NCBI RefSeq assembly: GCF_036013645.1
Contig: NZ_CP107869.1
Location: 1,240,001-1,304,000 of the forward strand
Length of the DNA stretch: 64,000 bases
DNA from: Streptomyces sp. NBC_00490
GTDB taxonomy: Bacteria > Actinomycetota > Actinomycetes > Streptomycetales > Streptomycetaceae
Direction: 5' to 3'
Shown here: positions 14,955-23,358 of the stretch, in pieces
Position numbering within the stretch: position 1 is the stretch's first letter
Layout: every line of letters starts with the position of its first letter
Notes under the pieces: model-generated
The model's database searches: none
Told to the model about the DNA's origin: nothing
The model's input: only the letters and a program-made list of their open reading frames with translations
Position numbers and translations under genes: made by a program

Positions 14955-16649
14955 ATGCGCAAGCGCGCCCCCCGCACCGCCGTACCCACCCCCACCGTCG
15001 TGGCACAACTGTCCGTCAAGGACGTCCGCAAGTCCTACGGCACCCGCACCGTTCTCGACCAGGTCTCCTTCACCGTCCGACCGGGCGAGAAGGCCGCCGT
15101 CATCGGCGAGAACGGATCCGGGAAGTCCACCCTGCTGCGGCTGCTGGCCGCGGCCGAGGTGCCGGACTCCGGCGAGATCACCGTCGGCTTCCCCGGCGGC
15201 ATCGGACACCTCGCCCAGACCCTCGACCTCGACCCGGACCGCACGGTCCAGGACGCCGTGGACCTCGCGCTGGCCGAACTGCGCGCCATGGAGCGCCGGT
15301 TGCGTTCGGCGGAAAAGCGCCTCGGTGAGGCGTCCAAGGACGAACTCGCCGTATACGGCGAGCTGTTGTTCGCGTACGAGCGACGCGGCGGATACGAGGC
15401 CGACGCCCGCGTGGACGCCGCGCTGCACGGGCTCGGGCTCGCCGGGATCACCCGCGACCGCGTGCTCGGCACGCTCTCCGGCGGCGAGCAGTCGCGGCTC
15501 GCGCTGGCCTGTGTGCTGGCGGCGGCCCCCGAGTTGCTGCTCCTCGACGAGCCGACGAACCATCTTGACGCGGCGGCCGTGCGCTGGCTCGAGGAGCACC
15601 TGCGCGCGCACCGCGGCACCGTCGTCGCGGTCACCCACGACCGCGGCTTCCTGGAACGCGTCGCCACCACGATCCTCGAGGTCGACCGGGACACGCGCAC
15701 GGTGCGCCGCTACGGCGACGGCTGGGTCGGCCACCGCGCCGCGAAGGCCGCCGCCCGGCGCCGCGCGGAGCAGGAACACGCGGACTGGGTCGAGGAAGTG
15801 GCCCGTGGCGAGGAACTGCTCGAGGCCGCAGGGAAGCGGCTGGCCAACACCGGCAAGGACCCGCGGCAGGGTTTCGGGAAGCACCGCCGCTCGCACGAGG
15901 CGAAGCTCGGCGGGCAGGTGCGGTCCGTCCGGGAGCGGCTCGGCCACCTGCGGCGCAACCCGGTGGCAGCGCCGCCGGAGCCGCTGCGGTTCACCGCGAC
16001 GCTGTCGGCGGCAGGCGATGCGTGTGCGGTGGCGGGATCGTCGTCGAGCGCTCCGCCGCCCTCGCCCGCGAGCCGTCCCCTCGCCGAACTCGACGGCGTA
16101 CGCGTGGGGGCGCGGCTGAGTCTGGACGGACGGGTCGCGATCGAGCCCGGGCAGCGGCTGTTGGTGACGGGCGAGAACGGAGCGGGCAAGACGACGCTGC
16201 TGCGTGTCCTGGCGGGCGACCTGGAGCCGGACGCGGGCGTGGCACGCCGTCCGGCTCGGATCGGATACCTGGCACAGGAGTTGCCCGCGCACTCCACCCC
16301 GCTCCCGCTGCTCGCCGCCTTCGCGGCCGGGAGGCCCGGGCTGCCGCAGGAGTACGCCGATGAGCTGCTGACGCTGGGGCTGTTCCGCGAGGAGGATCTG
16401 GAGGTGCCGGTCGCGGCGTTGTCCGCGGGACAGCAACGCCGGTTGCAGATCGCCCGGTTGGTGATCCGGCCCGCGGATCTTCTCGTGCTCGACGAGCCGA
16501 CCAACCACGTCGCGCTCGATCTGGTGGAGGATCTGGAGGCGGCGCTCGCGTCGTACCCGGGAGCCGTGGTCGCGGTCTCGCACGACCGCGGCTTCCGCGA
16601 GCGCTTCCCGGGCGACCGGCTGGAGCTGCGCGGCGGCCGCAGGTGCTGA
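14955..16649 (+). CDS. ABC-F ATPase, antibiotic-resistance (ribosome protection) type
   Basis: A 564-residue protein with two ABC domains and no membrane segment. Domain 1 has Walker A GENGSGKST (residues 51-59), signature LSGGEQSR and LLLLDEPTNHLD; domain 2 has GENGAGKTT (near 405), LSAGQQRR and LVLDEPTNH. The linker between them is long and Arg/Lys-rich (residues 235-330, KRLANTGKDPRQGFGKHRRSHEAKLGG), as in proteins that reach into the ribosome E site. Members displace macrolides, lincosamides, streptogramins or pleuromutilins. The drug cannot be read from sequence, but the leader peptide supports inducible resistance. Confidence 0.88.
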   Translation: MRKRAPRTAVPTPTVVAQLSVKDVRKSYGTRTVLDQVSFTVRPGEKAAVIGENGSGKSTLLRLLAAAEVPDSGEITVGFPGGIGHLAQTLDLDPDRTVQDAVDLALAELRAMERRLRSAEKRLGEASKDELAVYGELLFAYERRGGYEADARVDAALHGLGLAGITRDRVLGTLSGGEQSRLALACVLAAAPELLLLDEPTNHLDAAAVRWLEEHLRAHRGTVVAVTHDRGFLERVATTILEVDRDTRTVRRYGDGWVGHRAAKAAARRRAEQEHADWVEEVARGEELLEAAGKRLANTGKDPRQGFGKHRRSHEAKLGGQVRSVRERLGHLRRNPVAAPPEPLRFTATLSAAGDACAVAGSSSSAPPPSPASRPLAELDGVRVGARLSLDGRVAIEPGQRLLVTGENGAGKTTLLRVLAGDLEPDAGVARRPARIGYLAQELPAHSTPLPLLAAFAAGRPGLPQEYADELLTLGLFREEDLEVPVAALSAGQQRRLQIARLVIRPADLLVLDEPTNHVALDLVEDLEAALASYPGAVVAVSHDRGFRERFPGDRLELRGGRRC

Positions 16650-16774
16650 TCCGCCCGGATCGGCGCCTGCGCACGTTCCCCGTATGCCACGGGACAGTCC
16701 GAGGAGCGATGAGTCTCGCCCCGGTCGGCGGTCTCCCCTCCGACACCCGGCCAAGCGCACTCAGGGAGAGCATC

Positions 16775-17359
16775 ATGACCGCCACCTACACCGTCGACGT
16801 CTTCTCCACCCTCGACGGCTACGGCTCCTACAACAGCGACGGCGACTGGGGCGGCTACTGGGGCAAGCAGGGCGCCGAGTTCCTCGACCGCCGGCTCGCC
16901 CTGTACAGCGAGGAGCAGCGGCTCGTTCTCGGGGCGAACACCTTTCGGCTGTTCGCGCGGATTCTGGGTCCGATCAGTGAGGAGTCCGAGGTGAGTGACC
17001 CCGTGAACACGCGGATGAGGAACCTGCCCACCACCGTGGTCTCGACGACGCTCGAAGGGCCCCTTCGCTGGCCGGACGCGACCCTCGTCAGCGGTGACGC
17101 CGTCGACGTCGTCGCCCGGCTCAAGGAGGAGTCCGAGGTGCCGTTGCGCTCGCACGGCAGCCTGTCGATGAACCGGGCACTGATGGCCGCCGGTCTCGTC
17201 GACCGGGTCCAGGTGACGCTCTTTCCCGTGATCAGCGGTCGGACCGGGGCATACCCGATCTTCCAGGGTGCGGCCGACTTCGACCTCGAACTCATCGAGA
17301 GCCGGATCCTGGACGGGCACATCCAGGAGCTCGTCTACCGGCCCACCCTGCACGCCTGA
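16775..17359 (+). CDS. dihydrofolate reductase-like (RibD C-terminal) protein
   Basis: A 194-residue DHFR-fold protein: TYTVDVFSTLDGYGSY at the start, VLGANTFRLF near residue 55, and SHGSLSMNRALMAAGLVDRVQVTLFPVISG in the second half, the layout of actinobacterial RibD_C proteins. It should bind NADPH; a true folate or riboflavin role is unlikely because these are numerous paralogues. ATG 16775 follows AGGGAG; the open frame upstream overlaps the ABC-F 3' end and is not used. 125 bases separate it from the ABC-F gene. Confidence 0.85.
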   Translation: MTATYTVDVFSTLDGYGSYNSDGDWGGYWGKQGAEFLDRRLALYSEEQRLVLGANTFRLFARILGPISEESEVSDPVNTRMRNLPTTVVSTTLEGPLRWPDATLVSGDAVDVVARLKEESEVPLRSHGSLSMNRALMAAGLVDRVQVTLFPVISGRTGAYPIFQGAADFDLELIESRILDGHIQELVYRPTLHA

Positions 17360-17675
17360 GTCCACCCGGTCGGCCCTCCCCCACCCGAACCGGGCAGGAT
17401 CGGGCGGGCCGGCTTCCCCCTATCTGGCGCCTCGTCAACGTCCCATACACGACAGGCTTGTTGACCGCAATTCAACCCGGAGGGGTGGCCTCCGGCAGTG
17501 CGATTGACGGTGATAGCATTCCGCCGTCTGCGACCTTGATCCACTTTTGGTCAGGCCTTGAACCTGAACGCGGCGAGTTCGCCCACATCAGCCGTGCAGT
17601 CCCCCTGGACGGGTCGCGGACCCTTGCGAGCTGTATTTGTCGACGCCTGCATGCCACGCACCGGGAAAGGTTTCC
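17360..17675. other. gap before the conservon, with hairpin
   Basis: No gene is seen. CCGGAGG-GGTGG-CCTCCGG (17477-17495) is a perfect 7-base hairpin that may end the DHFR-like transcript. TTGACG at 17504 could be a -35 element for the conservon, but no convincing -10 is spaced from it. The cvnA ribosome site GAAAGG is at 17664-17669. Confidence 0.5.
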
Positions 17676-18842
17676 ATGACTCAAGACGTGCTTCTTTGGT
17701 GCCTGGTTGCGATAGCGGTGATAGCCATAGCCGCCGTCGTGGCACTCGTGCTCCGAAGCAGAGGCCTGACGAGGAGGAAGAGGGAGTCCGAGGCCGCTCT
17801 GGAGGCGCGGCTGCAGTTCAGCCAGGAGGAACTGGGCCGCGCGCAAAGCGAGTTGGCCAGGATGCGGAACGAGCAGGACGGTGTCATCCGGGAGGCGGAG
17901 CAGGCCGCCGAGGAGAACACCAAGGCGGTCCTCAAGGGCGCCGCGCGCTTCCTGCAGAGCCTGGCGGCCGAGCAGACAACGCTGCTGGACGGGGTCCAGC
18001 GCGAGTACGGCGGCCACGCGGTCCTGGCCGATCTGATGGACATCACCCACGCCAACGCCCAGATGGCCCGCAAGGCGCAGGGTATCGCGGTCATGTGCGG
18101 TGCCCCTCTGGGGCGTCGCAACCAGCCTGCCAGCGTCTACGACGTCGTCCGCAGCGCCCAGAGCCAGATCCGCAACTTCCAGCGGGTCGAGATCATGCAG
18201 CCGAGCGGCATCGCGCTGAAGGCCTCCGCCGTCGCGCCGGTCGCCCTGGCCGTCGCGGAACTGCTCGACAACGCCGCCAGCTTCTCCCAGGCGGACGCCC
18301 CCATCGAGGTCACGTTCCGGCAGGCCCAGAAGAACCTGTGCATCGTCATCGACGACGCCGGTGTCGGCATGGGCGACGAGGAGCGTCAGCGGGCGAGCGC
18401 GCTGCTGTCCGGTGACGACATCCCCCGGCTGTCCCAGCTGGGCACCCAGCCGAAGTTCGGCTTCCCCGTGGTCGGTCTGATCGCCCGCCAGCACGGCTTC
18501 AAGGTGGACGTCACCGGCGTCTCCCGATACGGCGGCGTGCGCGCCGTCGTCCTGCTGCCAGAGGAGCTGTGGACCATGGAGGAGGCCCTGCCGCCGGCCA
18601 CCGAGGCGCCTGTGAGCAGCATCCGGCCGGTGTCGGTGGAGACCGCTCGTACGGCGGGCGGCCTGCCGAAGCGCGGCGCCCGCACGTCGCCCAACGGCAA
18701 CTCCGGTGCGGCGGAGCAGCCCGCCAGGCGAGCCGTCCGGCGCGGCGCCGGCAGCCTGGCCGCTCTGCAGCGCGGCACGCAGACCGCGCGCGACGTGGCC
18801 GCTCTGGACACCCCGACGCCCGGAGGGTCTGACAACGCATGA
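17676..18842 (+). CDS. cvnA: CvnA: conservon membrane sensor kinase-like ATPase
   Basis: A 388-residue protein. One membrane helix (residues 5-25), a coiled-coil of about 45 residues, then an HATPase_c fold: N box ELLDNAASFS, G1 box IDDAGVGMG and G2-type GFPVVGLIARQHGFKV. The histidine phosphoacceptor region is replaced by a Leu/Gln-rich helix, and the extracellular sensor of long CvnA proteins is absent. The tail (residues 320-388) is low-complexity, Ala/Arg-rich. CvnA forms a membrane complex with CvnB, C and D. The start ATG 17676 follows GAAAGG. It overlaps cvnB by ATGA. Confidence 0.9.
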   Translation: MTQDVLLWCLVAIAVIAIAAVVALVLRSRGLTRRKRESEAALEARLQFSQEELGRAQSELARMRNEQDGVIREAEQAAEENTKAVLKGAARFLQSLAAEQTTLLDGVQREYGGHAVLADLMDITHANAQMARKAQGIAVMCGAPLGRRNQPASVYDVVRSAQSQIRNFQRVEIMQPSGIALKASAVAPVALAVAELLDNAASFSQADAPIEVTFRQAQKNLCIVIDDAGVGMGDEERQRASALLSGDDIPRLSQLGTQPKFGFPVVGLIARQHGFKVDVTGVSRYGGVRAVVLLPEELWTMEEALPPATEAPVSSIRPVSVETARTAGGLPKRGARTSPNGNSGAAEQPARRAVRRGAGSLAALQRGTQTARDVAALDTPTPGGSDNA

Positions 18843-19690
18843 GTACGACAGACCTGTCGTGGATGGTCCAGGACATCGTGGACAACGTGCCCAGGGCACG
18901 GCACGCCGTGGTGCTGTCCGCGGACGGCATTCCGCGCGGGGCCACGGACGGCCTGACCGGCCAGGACGTGCGCACCATCTCCGCGGCCATGGCCGGGATG
19001 CAGTCGCTCAGCCGGGCCACCGCCCACTTCGCCGGGACCTCGCAGGACCGGGCGTGGATCCAGACCGTGATCGAGTTCCAGCACGGCTGGGTGTTCCTGA
19101 TCGGGGCCGGCCAGGGTGCCTATCTGGCTGCCGCCGCGGAGCCCGACGTGGACATGGAGCAGCTCAGCTTCCGTATGAACCGGCTGGTCGCCCGGCTGGG
19201 CAACAACCTCACCGCCCCGCCGCGGGTGAACGCCCGGGACGCCGAGCAGTACGGGGAGGACGCCGAGGCCCGGCGCGACCAGGCGGACAGGTCGGTCACC
19301 GTGCTCGGCGAGCTGGACAAGGCCGTGGCCTCGGTACCGGGCGCCCTGCACGCCCTGCTGCTCGGTGCGAACGGTCTGCCGCGCGGGGCCAGTACGGGGA
19401 TCGGCAGGGACCTCGCGGACACCATCTCGGCGGCCATGACGGGCATCCACGCCTACAGCCGGGCCACCGCGCCGTTCGCGGGCGGGGCGCACGACGACGA
19501 GTGGAGCCAGACGGTCATCGAGTTCCAGCACGGCTGGATCTTCCTGATCGCGGCCGGCGACGGCGACTTCCTGGCGGCGGCGGCCGAGCACGACTGCGAC
19601 ATCGAGGACTTCACCGCACATCTGAGTGACGCGATGCCCGCGCTCATCTCGCGGACGGTCGCGCAGGGAGAGAGGGCCAGCGATGCATGA
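18839..19690 (+). CDS. cvnB: CvnB: roadblock/LC7 protein with two tandem domains
   Basis: The 283-residue protein is twice the usual CvnB length (about 135-140). Residues 3-120 and 163-280 are homologous roadblock/LC7 domains: VLSADGIPRGATDGLTGQDVRTISAAMAG against LLGANGLPRGASTGIGRDLADTISAAMTG, and QTVIEFQHGWVFLI against QTVIEFQHGWIFLI. A charged linker of about 40 residues joins them. Roadblock proteins pair with small GTPases; in conservons CvnB works with the GTPase CvnD. The built-in duplication would give a pre-formed dimer. The stop overlaps the cvnC start by 8 bases. Confidence 0.9.
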   Translation: MSTTDLSWMVQDIVDNVPRARHAVVLSADGIPRGATDGLTGQDVRTISAAMAGMQSLSRATAHFAGTSQDRAWIQTVIEFQHGWVFLIGAGQGAYLAAAAEPDVDMEQLSFRMNRLVARLGNNLTAPPRVNARDAEQYGEDAEARRDQADRSVTVLGELDKAVASVPGALHALLLGANGLPRGASTGIGRDLADTISAAMTGIHAYSRATAPFAGGAHDDEWSQTVIEFQHGWIFLIAAGDGDFLAAAAEHDCDIEDFTAHLSDAMPALISRTVAQGERASDA

Positions 19691-20069
19691 CGACCCGTCC
19701 GGTGAGCTCGAGCTGACGGCCCCCTTAGTCCCCCTCTTCATCGTCGCGGGGGGACGTGCCCTGCCCCGGGACAGCGAGTACGAGCACACCACGATGATCA
19801 CGGCCCAGGAGGGCGCCTCGGCCACGGCCCGCACCCTGGCTCCGGAATCCCGAACGGTCATGGACCTGATCGCGGACGGCTACCTCTCGGTCGCCGAGGT
19901 CGCCGCCCACACACGACTGCCCCTGGGCATCGTGCGCATCCTGCTGGCTCAGATGGCCGAGGACGGCCTGATTCATGTGCGTAACCCGGTGCCGCACGCC
20001 GAGCGCCATGACCCCGTCCTGCTCACCGCCGTGCTCGACGGCCTGATGCGAATTCGAACCGGAGCGTAA
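19683..20069 (+). CDS. cvnC: CvnC: DUF742 protein with TTA codon
   Basis: A 128-residue DUF742 protein, normal for CvnC. The conserved C-terminal half is a winged-HTH-like fold (VMDLIADGYLSVAEVAAHTRLPLGIVRILLAQMAEDGLIHV). Codon 15 (19725-19727) is TTA, so translation should need the bldA tRNA. ATG 19683 is used; it overlaps the end of cvnB by 8 bases. CvnC bridges the other conservon proteins at the membrane; its biochemical role is not known. Confidence 0.9.
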   Translation: MHDDPSGELELTAPLVPLFIVAGGRALPRDSEYEHTTMITAQEGASATARTLAPESRTVMDLIADGYLSVAEVAAHTRLPLGIVRILLAQMAEDGLIHVRNPVPHAERHDPVLLTAVLDGLMRIRTGA

Positions 20070-20074
20070 CCACC

Positions 20075-20635
20075 TTGTATCTGGATCCCGACGTCTCCCG
20101 CTCCGTGAAAGTCCTGGTCGTGGGCCACTTCGCGGTCGGGAAGACCACATACATCGGAAGCGTCTCCGAGATCGAGCCGCTGCAGACCGAAGAGGAGATA
20201 ACCGAGGCCAGCGAGGGCCTCGACGACCTCTCCGAGACCCCGGACAAGACGACCACGACCGTGGCGATGGACTTCGGGCGGCTGACCCTCAGCGAGGACC
20301 TGGTCCTCTACATCTTCGGAACCCCCGGGCAGGAACGGTTCAAGCAGATGTGGGAGGGCCTGTCGCGGGGAGCGCTGGGCGCGCTGGTCCTGGTGGACCC
20401 CGAGCGGCTGGAGGAGACCTTCCCGATCCTCGACCTGGTCGAAGCCTTCGGACTGCCCTACGTCATCGGGGTCAACACCTTCGACGGCAAGAACCACTTC
20501 CCCCTGTCCGAAGTGTGCGAGGCACTCAACATCTCCGAGGAGACACCGGTCATCGACTGCGACGTCCGTGACCAGGACTCCTCGATGCAGGCCCTCATCA
20601 CGCTCGTGAAGCACCTCTTGTCCTCACTCGGCTAG
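20075..20635 (+). CDS. cvnD: CvnD: small GTP-binding protein
   Basis: A 186-residue Ras/MglA-like GTPase. G1 is VVGHFAVGKTT (residues 15-25), the switch region has a conserved TTTVAMDFGRL, G3 is FGTPGQERFKQMW, and G4 is GVNTFDG in place of NKxD, as is usual in CvnD. The start is TTG 20075, five bases after the cvnC stop, with no other in-frame start nearby. It hydrolyses GTP and cycles with CvnA-C; the double roadblock CvnB is its likely partner. Confidence 0.92.
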   Translation: MYLDPDVSRSVKVLVVGHFAVGKTTYIGSVSEIEPLQTEEEITEASEGLDDLSETPDKTTTTVAMDFGRLTLSEDLVLYIFGTPGQERFKQMWEGLSRGALGALVLVDPERLEETFPILDLVEAFGLPYVIGVNTFDGKNHFPLSEVCEALNISEETPVIDCDVRDQDSSMQALITLVKHLLSSLG

Positions 20636-20644
20636 GAGCCCACC

Positions 20645-22021
20645 ATGCAACAGCCCTTCGAGCCGACCGGGATACCGGCCGGTTGCCCCGCACACGGCAA
20701 CGTCGCGATGTACGGGCCCGACTTCGGCTCCGACCCTGAGCGCACCTACGACCAGCTGCGCTCGACGGGCCCCAGCGCCCCCGTCGACATCGCGCCGGAC
20801 GTCGAGGTCGAGCTGGTGACCAGTTACGACGCGAGCCTGTACATCCTGCAGAACCCGACCCTGTTCGTGCGGGACTCGCGCCGCTGGAACGCCCTCAACG
20901 AGGGGCGGGTACCGCAGGACAGCCCGGCCCTGCCCATGATGGGCTACCGTCCCAACGCCCTGTTCAGCGACGGCGCCGCGCACGCCCGGCTGCGGCAGGC
21001 GGTCACGGACAGCCTCGCCACCGTCGACCAGGGACGGCTCGTGAGGCTGACCCAGCAGTCGGCCGACTATCTGATCAGCCGTTTCAGCTCCGAGGCCCTC
21101 GGCCAGGCCGAGCTGATGGCGGCTTACGCCCAGCCGCTGCCCCTGCTGGTCTTCGGCGACCTGTTCGGCTGCCCCCCGGAACTCGGCGACCGCGTCATCG
21201 CCGGGATCACCGGCATCTTCCAGGGCACCCCGGGTGCCGACGAGATCCTGGGCGGCGCCCTCGCCGAACTGATCGCCCTCAAGCGCCGGGAGCCCGGTGA
21301 GGACCTCACGACCCGGCTGATGGTGCATTCCGCCCGGCTGACCGACGAGGAGGTGCTGCACCAGCTCGTGACCCTGCTCTCCGGCGGCACCGCTCCCCTG
21401 TCGGCCTCGATCGGCACCAGCGCCGCGCTGTACCTCAGCGACGACTGGCCGAGCGGCCTGCCCGCCGAGGACGCGGTCGTGAAGACGTTGTGGAACTACG
21501 CCCCGATCGCCAACTACGCGGCCCACTACCCCACCCAGGACGTCGAGTTGGCAGGCCGGACCTTGCGGGCGGGCGACCCGGTCCTGATCTCCTTCGCGGC
21601 GGCGAACACCGATCCCAAGCTGACCGAGCACCGTGAACAGCTCAGTTCCAAGGCCCATCTCGCCTTCGGTGCCGGCCCTCACGCATGCCCGGCCAAGGAC
21701 CCGGCGTTCATGATCGCGGCCACCGCCGTGGAGTCCCTCCTCAACCGGCTGCCCGATGTCGAGATGCGCGTTCCCTTCAAGGAGCTCGCCTGGGTGGCGA
21801 CGCCGTGGAGCCGCTCGCTGGTCACCGTGCCCATCCGGTACACCCCCCGCACCGTGGCACCCGCGGCCCGGACCAGGCCCGCGGCACCGTCCTCGGTTCA
21901 GCCGGCGCACTCCACCGGACCCGTCCCGCAGCCCGTCTCGGCAGGCCGGGCGTCCCACGCCGCACCGCGCCCCAAGGGCGGTCTGTTCAGCCGTTTCCGG
22001 GCCTGGGTGAATGGCGAGTGA
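20645..22021 (+). CDS. cvnE: conservon cytochrome P450, CYP157-like, lacking ExxR
   Basis: A 458-residue P450 fused to a Pro/Ala-rich tail (residues 400-458) that ends in a basic amphipathic segment. The haem loop FGAGPHACPAKD gives Cys348 as ligand, but the usual C-x-G is C-P-A. The K-helix ExxR motif is replaced by K280-T-L-W283. CYP157 proteins of Streptomyces conservons are the known exception to ExxR, so the gene is placed there. It starts 9 bases after cvnD. The substrate and redox partner are unknown, and catalytic activity is uncertain. Confidence 0.85.
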   Translation: MQQPFEPTGIPAGCPAHGNVAMYGPDFGSDPERTYDQLRSTGPSAPVDIAPDVEVELVTSYDASLYILQNPTLFVRDSRRWNALNEGRVPQDSPALPMMGYRPNALFSDGAAHARLRQAVTDSLATVDQGRLVRLTQQSADYLISRFSSEALGQAELMAAYAQPLPLLVFGDLFGCPPELGDRVIAGITGIFQGTPGADEILGGALAELIALKRREPGEDLTTRLMVHSARLTDEEVLHQLVTLLSGGTAPLSASIGTSAALYLSDDWPSGLPAEDAVVKTLWNYAPIANYAAHYPTQDVELAGRTLRAGDPVLISFAAANTDPKLTEHREQLSSKAHLAFGAGPHACPAKDPAFMIAATAVESLLNRLPDVEMRVPFKELAWVATPWSRSLVTVPIRYTPRTVAPAARTRPAAPSSVQPAHSTGPVPQPVSAGRASHAAPRPKGGLFSRFRAWVNGE

Positions 22022-22110
22022 CGTAAGTAACCCTACGAGAACACTGTGTTATTGGATGCTTCAAGCATCTCACGGGTACGGATGGCGGCTGGCAGAAAGG
22101 AGCCGTCATC

Positions 22111-23358
22111 GTGGGAAGTCTCGCGACTCCGTCCTCGGACCGTCGGGCAACCATTTCCCTGTTCTCCCGTCTTCGGACGGCCGAAGGACAGGCCGACCCG
22201 TTCCCCATCTACGCGGAGCTCAGGGCGCGCGGCGAGGTCAGCCCCGCGCCCTGGGGCGGTTTACTCGTCAGCAGTTACGCGACCTGTGAGCAGGTGCTGC
22301 GCAGCGGTACCTGGCTCGAACCGGACACCGCATGGCGAGAGCGGCAGGGCGCACGCACCCGCTGGAGCGCCCCCTCCTCCCGGGAGATCAGCCGCACCCT
22401 GCCCGCTCTCAACCCCCCGGAGCACACCCGAGTACGCCGGTCGGCGGGCACCTTCGACCGCGGCAGCATCGACCAGATCGGTCGCCGGGTGAGTCATGTG
22501 GTCGACCGGCTCCTCGACACGCTCGACGAACGCCTGCGGGCGGGGGAGGCCGACTTCGCGGCGCTGGTGAGCGAGGAACTTCCCGTCGCCACCATCGGCG
22601 ACTGGCTCGGCCTGCCGAGCGCCGACTGGCCCCGCCTGCGTGACCTGACCCACGACCAGGTCTTCACCCAGGAGCTCCTCCCCAACGCCAGCCAACTGGC
22701 CCGTTCCGACGCCGCCATGGCCGAACTGCGCACCTACTTCCTCGGCCTGGTGCGCGAACGGCGAAAACGTCCGGGCGACGACCCCGTCTCCCAGTGGATA
22801 CGCACCTGGGACGGACTCGAACCGGACCAGGACAAGGCCGACGAGGCGGTCTACTTCCTCGCCCTGTTCGTCCTGCTGGCGGCCCTGGAAACCACCGCGA
22901 CCCTGCTGTCGACGATGACCCTCCTGCTCGTCGAGGACCCCGACCGCTGGAGTCTGCTCGCCCAACAGCCGGACCTCGTCCCCTCGTTCGTGGAGGAGTC
23001 CTTGCGCTACGACCCTCCCACCCACGTGATCAGCCGCGTCGCCGCCCAGGACACCGTCCTGGACGACATCGAGGTCGGCGCCGGCGAGATGGTCCACCTC
23101 CTCGTGGGCGCCGCCCACCGTGACCCCGCGCGGTTCGCCGACCCCGACGCGTTCGACCCCCACCGCAACCCGAGCCACCTGGCCTTCAGCTGGGGCATCC
23201 ACTACTGCCTCGGAGCACCGCTGGCCCGGCTGGAAGCGCAGACCCTGCTCCGCCGAATGATCACCCGTCTGCCGAGACTCACCCTGGCCCGCCGCCCCGC
23301 GTCGGCTCCCCGGGTGGCGTTCAGGCGCCTGCTGAACCTGGATGTAACACTGGCATGA
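22111..23358 (+). CDS. cytochrome P450, CYP154-like, with TTA codon
   Basis: A 415-residue P450 with all classic marks: K-helix E296-S-L-R299, haem loop FSWGIHYCLGAPLARLEAQ with Cys366, and I-helix LLAALETTATLL (the usual Gly before the acidic residue is replaced). GTG 22111 is preceded by AAAGGAG. Codon 51 (22261-22263) is TTA, a second bldA checkpoint in this operon. Conservons often carry a CYP157/CYP154 pair in this order. It overlaps the hydratase gene by ATGA. Confidence 0.88.
   Translation: MGSLATPSSDRRATISLFSRLRTAEGQADPFPIYAELRARGEVSPAPWGGLLVSSYATCEQVLRSGTWLEPDTAWRERQGARTRWSAPSSREISRTLPALNPPEHTRVRRSAGTFDRGSIDQIGRRVSHVVDRLLDTLDERLRAGEADFAALVSEELPVATIGDWLGLPSADWPRLRDLTHDQVFTQELLPNASQLARSDAAMAELRTYFLGLVRERRKRPGDDPVSQWIRTWDGLEPDQDKADEAVYFLALFVLLAALETTATLLSTMTLLLVEDPDRWSLLAQQPDLVPSFVEESLRYDPPTHVISRVAAQDTVLDDIEVGAGEMVHLLVGAAHRDPARFADPDAFDPHRNPSHLAFSWGIHYCLGAPLARLEAQTLLRRMITRLPRLTLARRPASAPRVAFRRLLNLDVTLA

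Noticed and set aside
14781..16760. 659-codon open frame on the minus strand
   Set aside because: Antisense to the ABC-F gene; no protein-like pattern.
20624..21958. 444-codon open frame on the minus strand
   Set aside because: Antisense to the conservon P450, which has a haem-binding loop.
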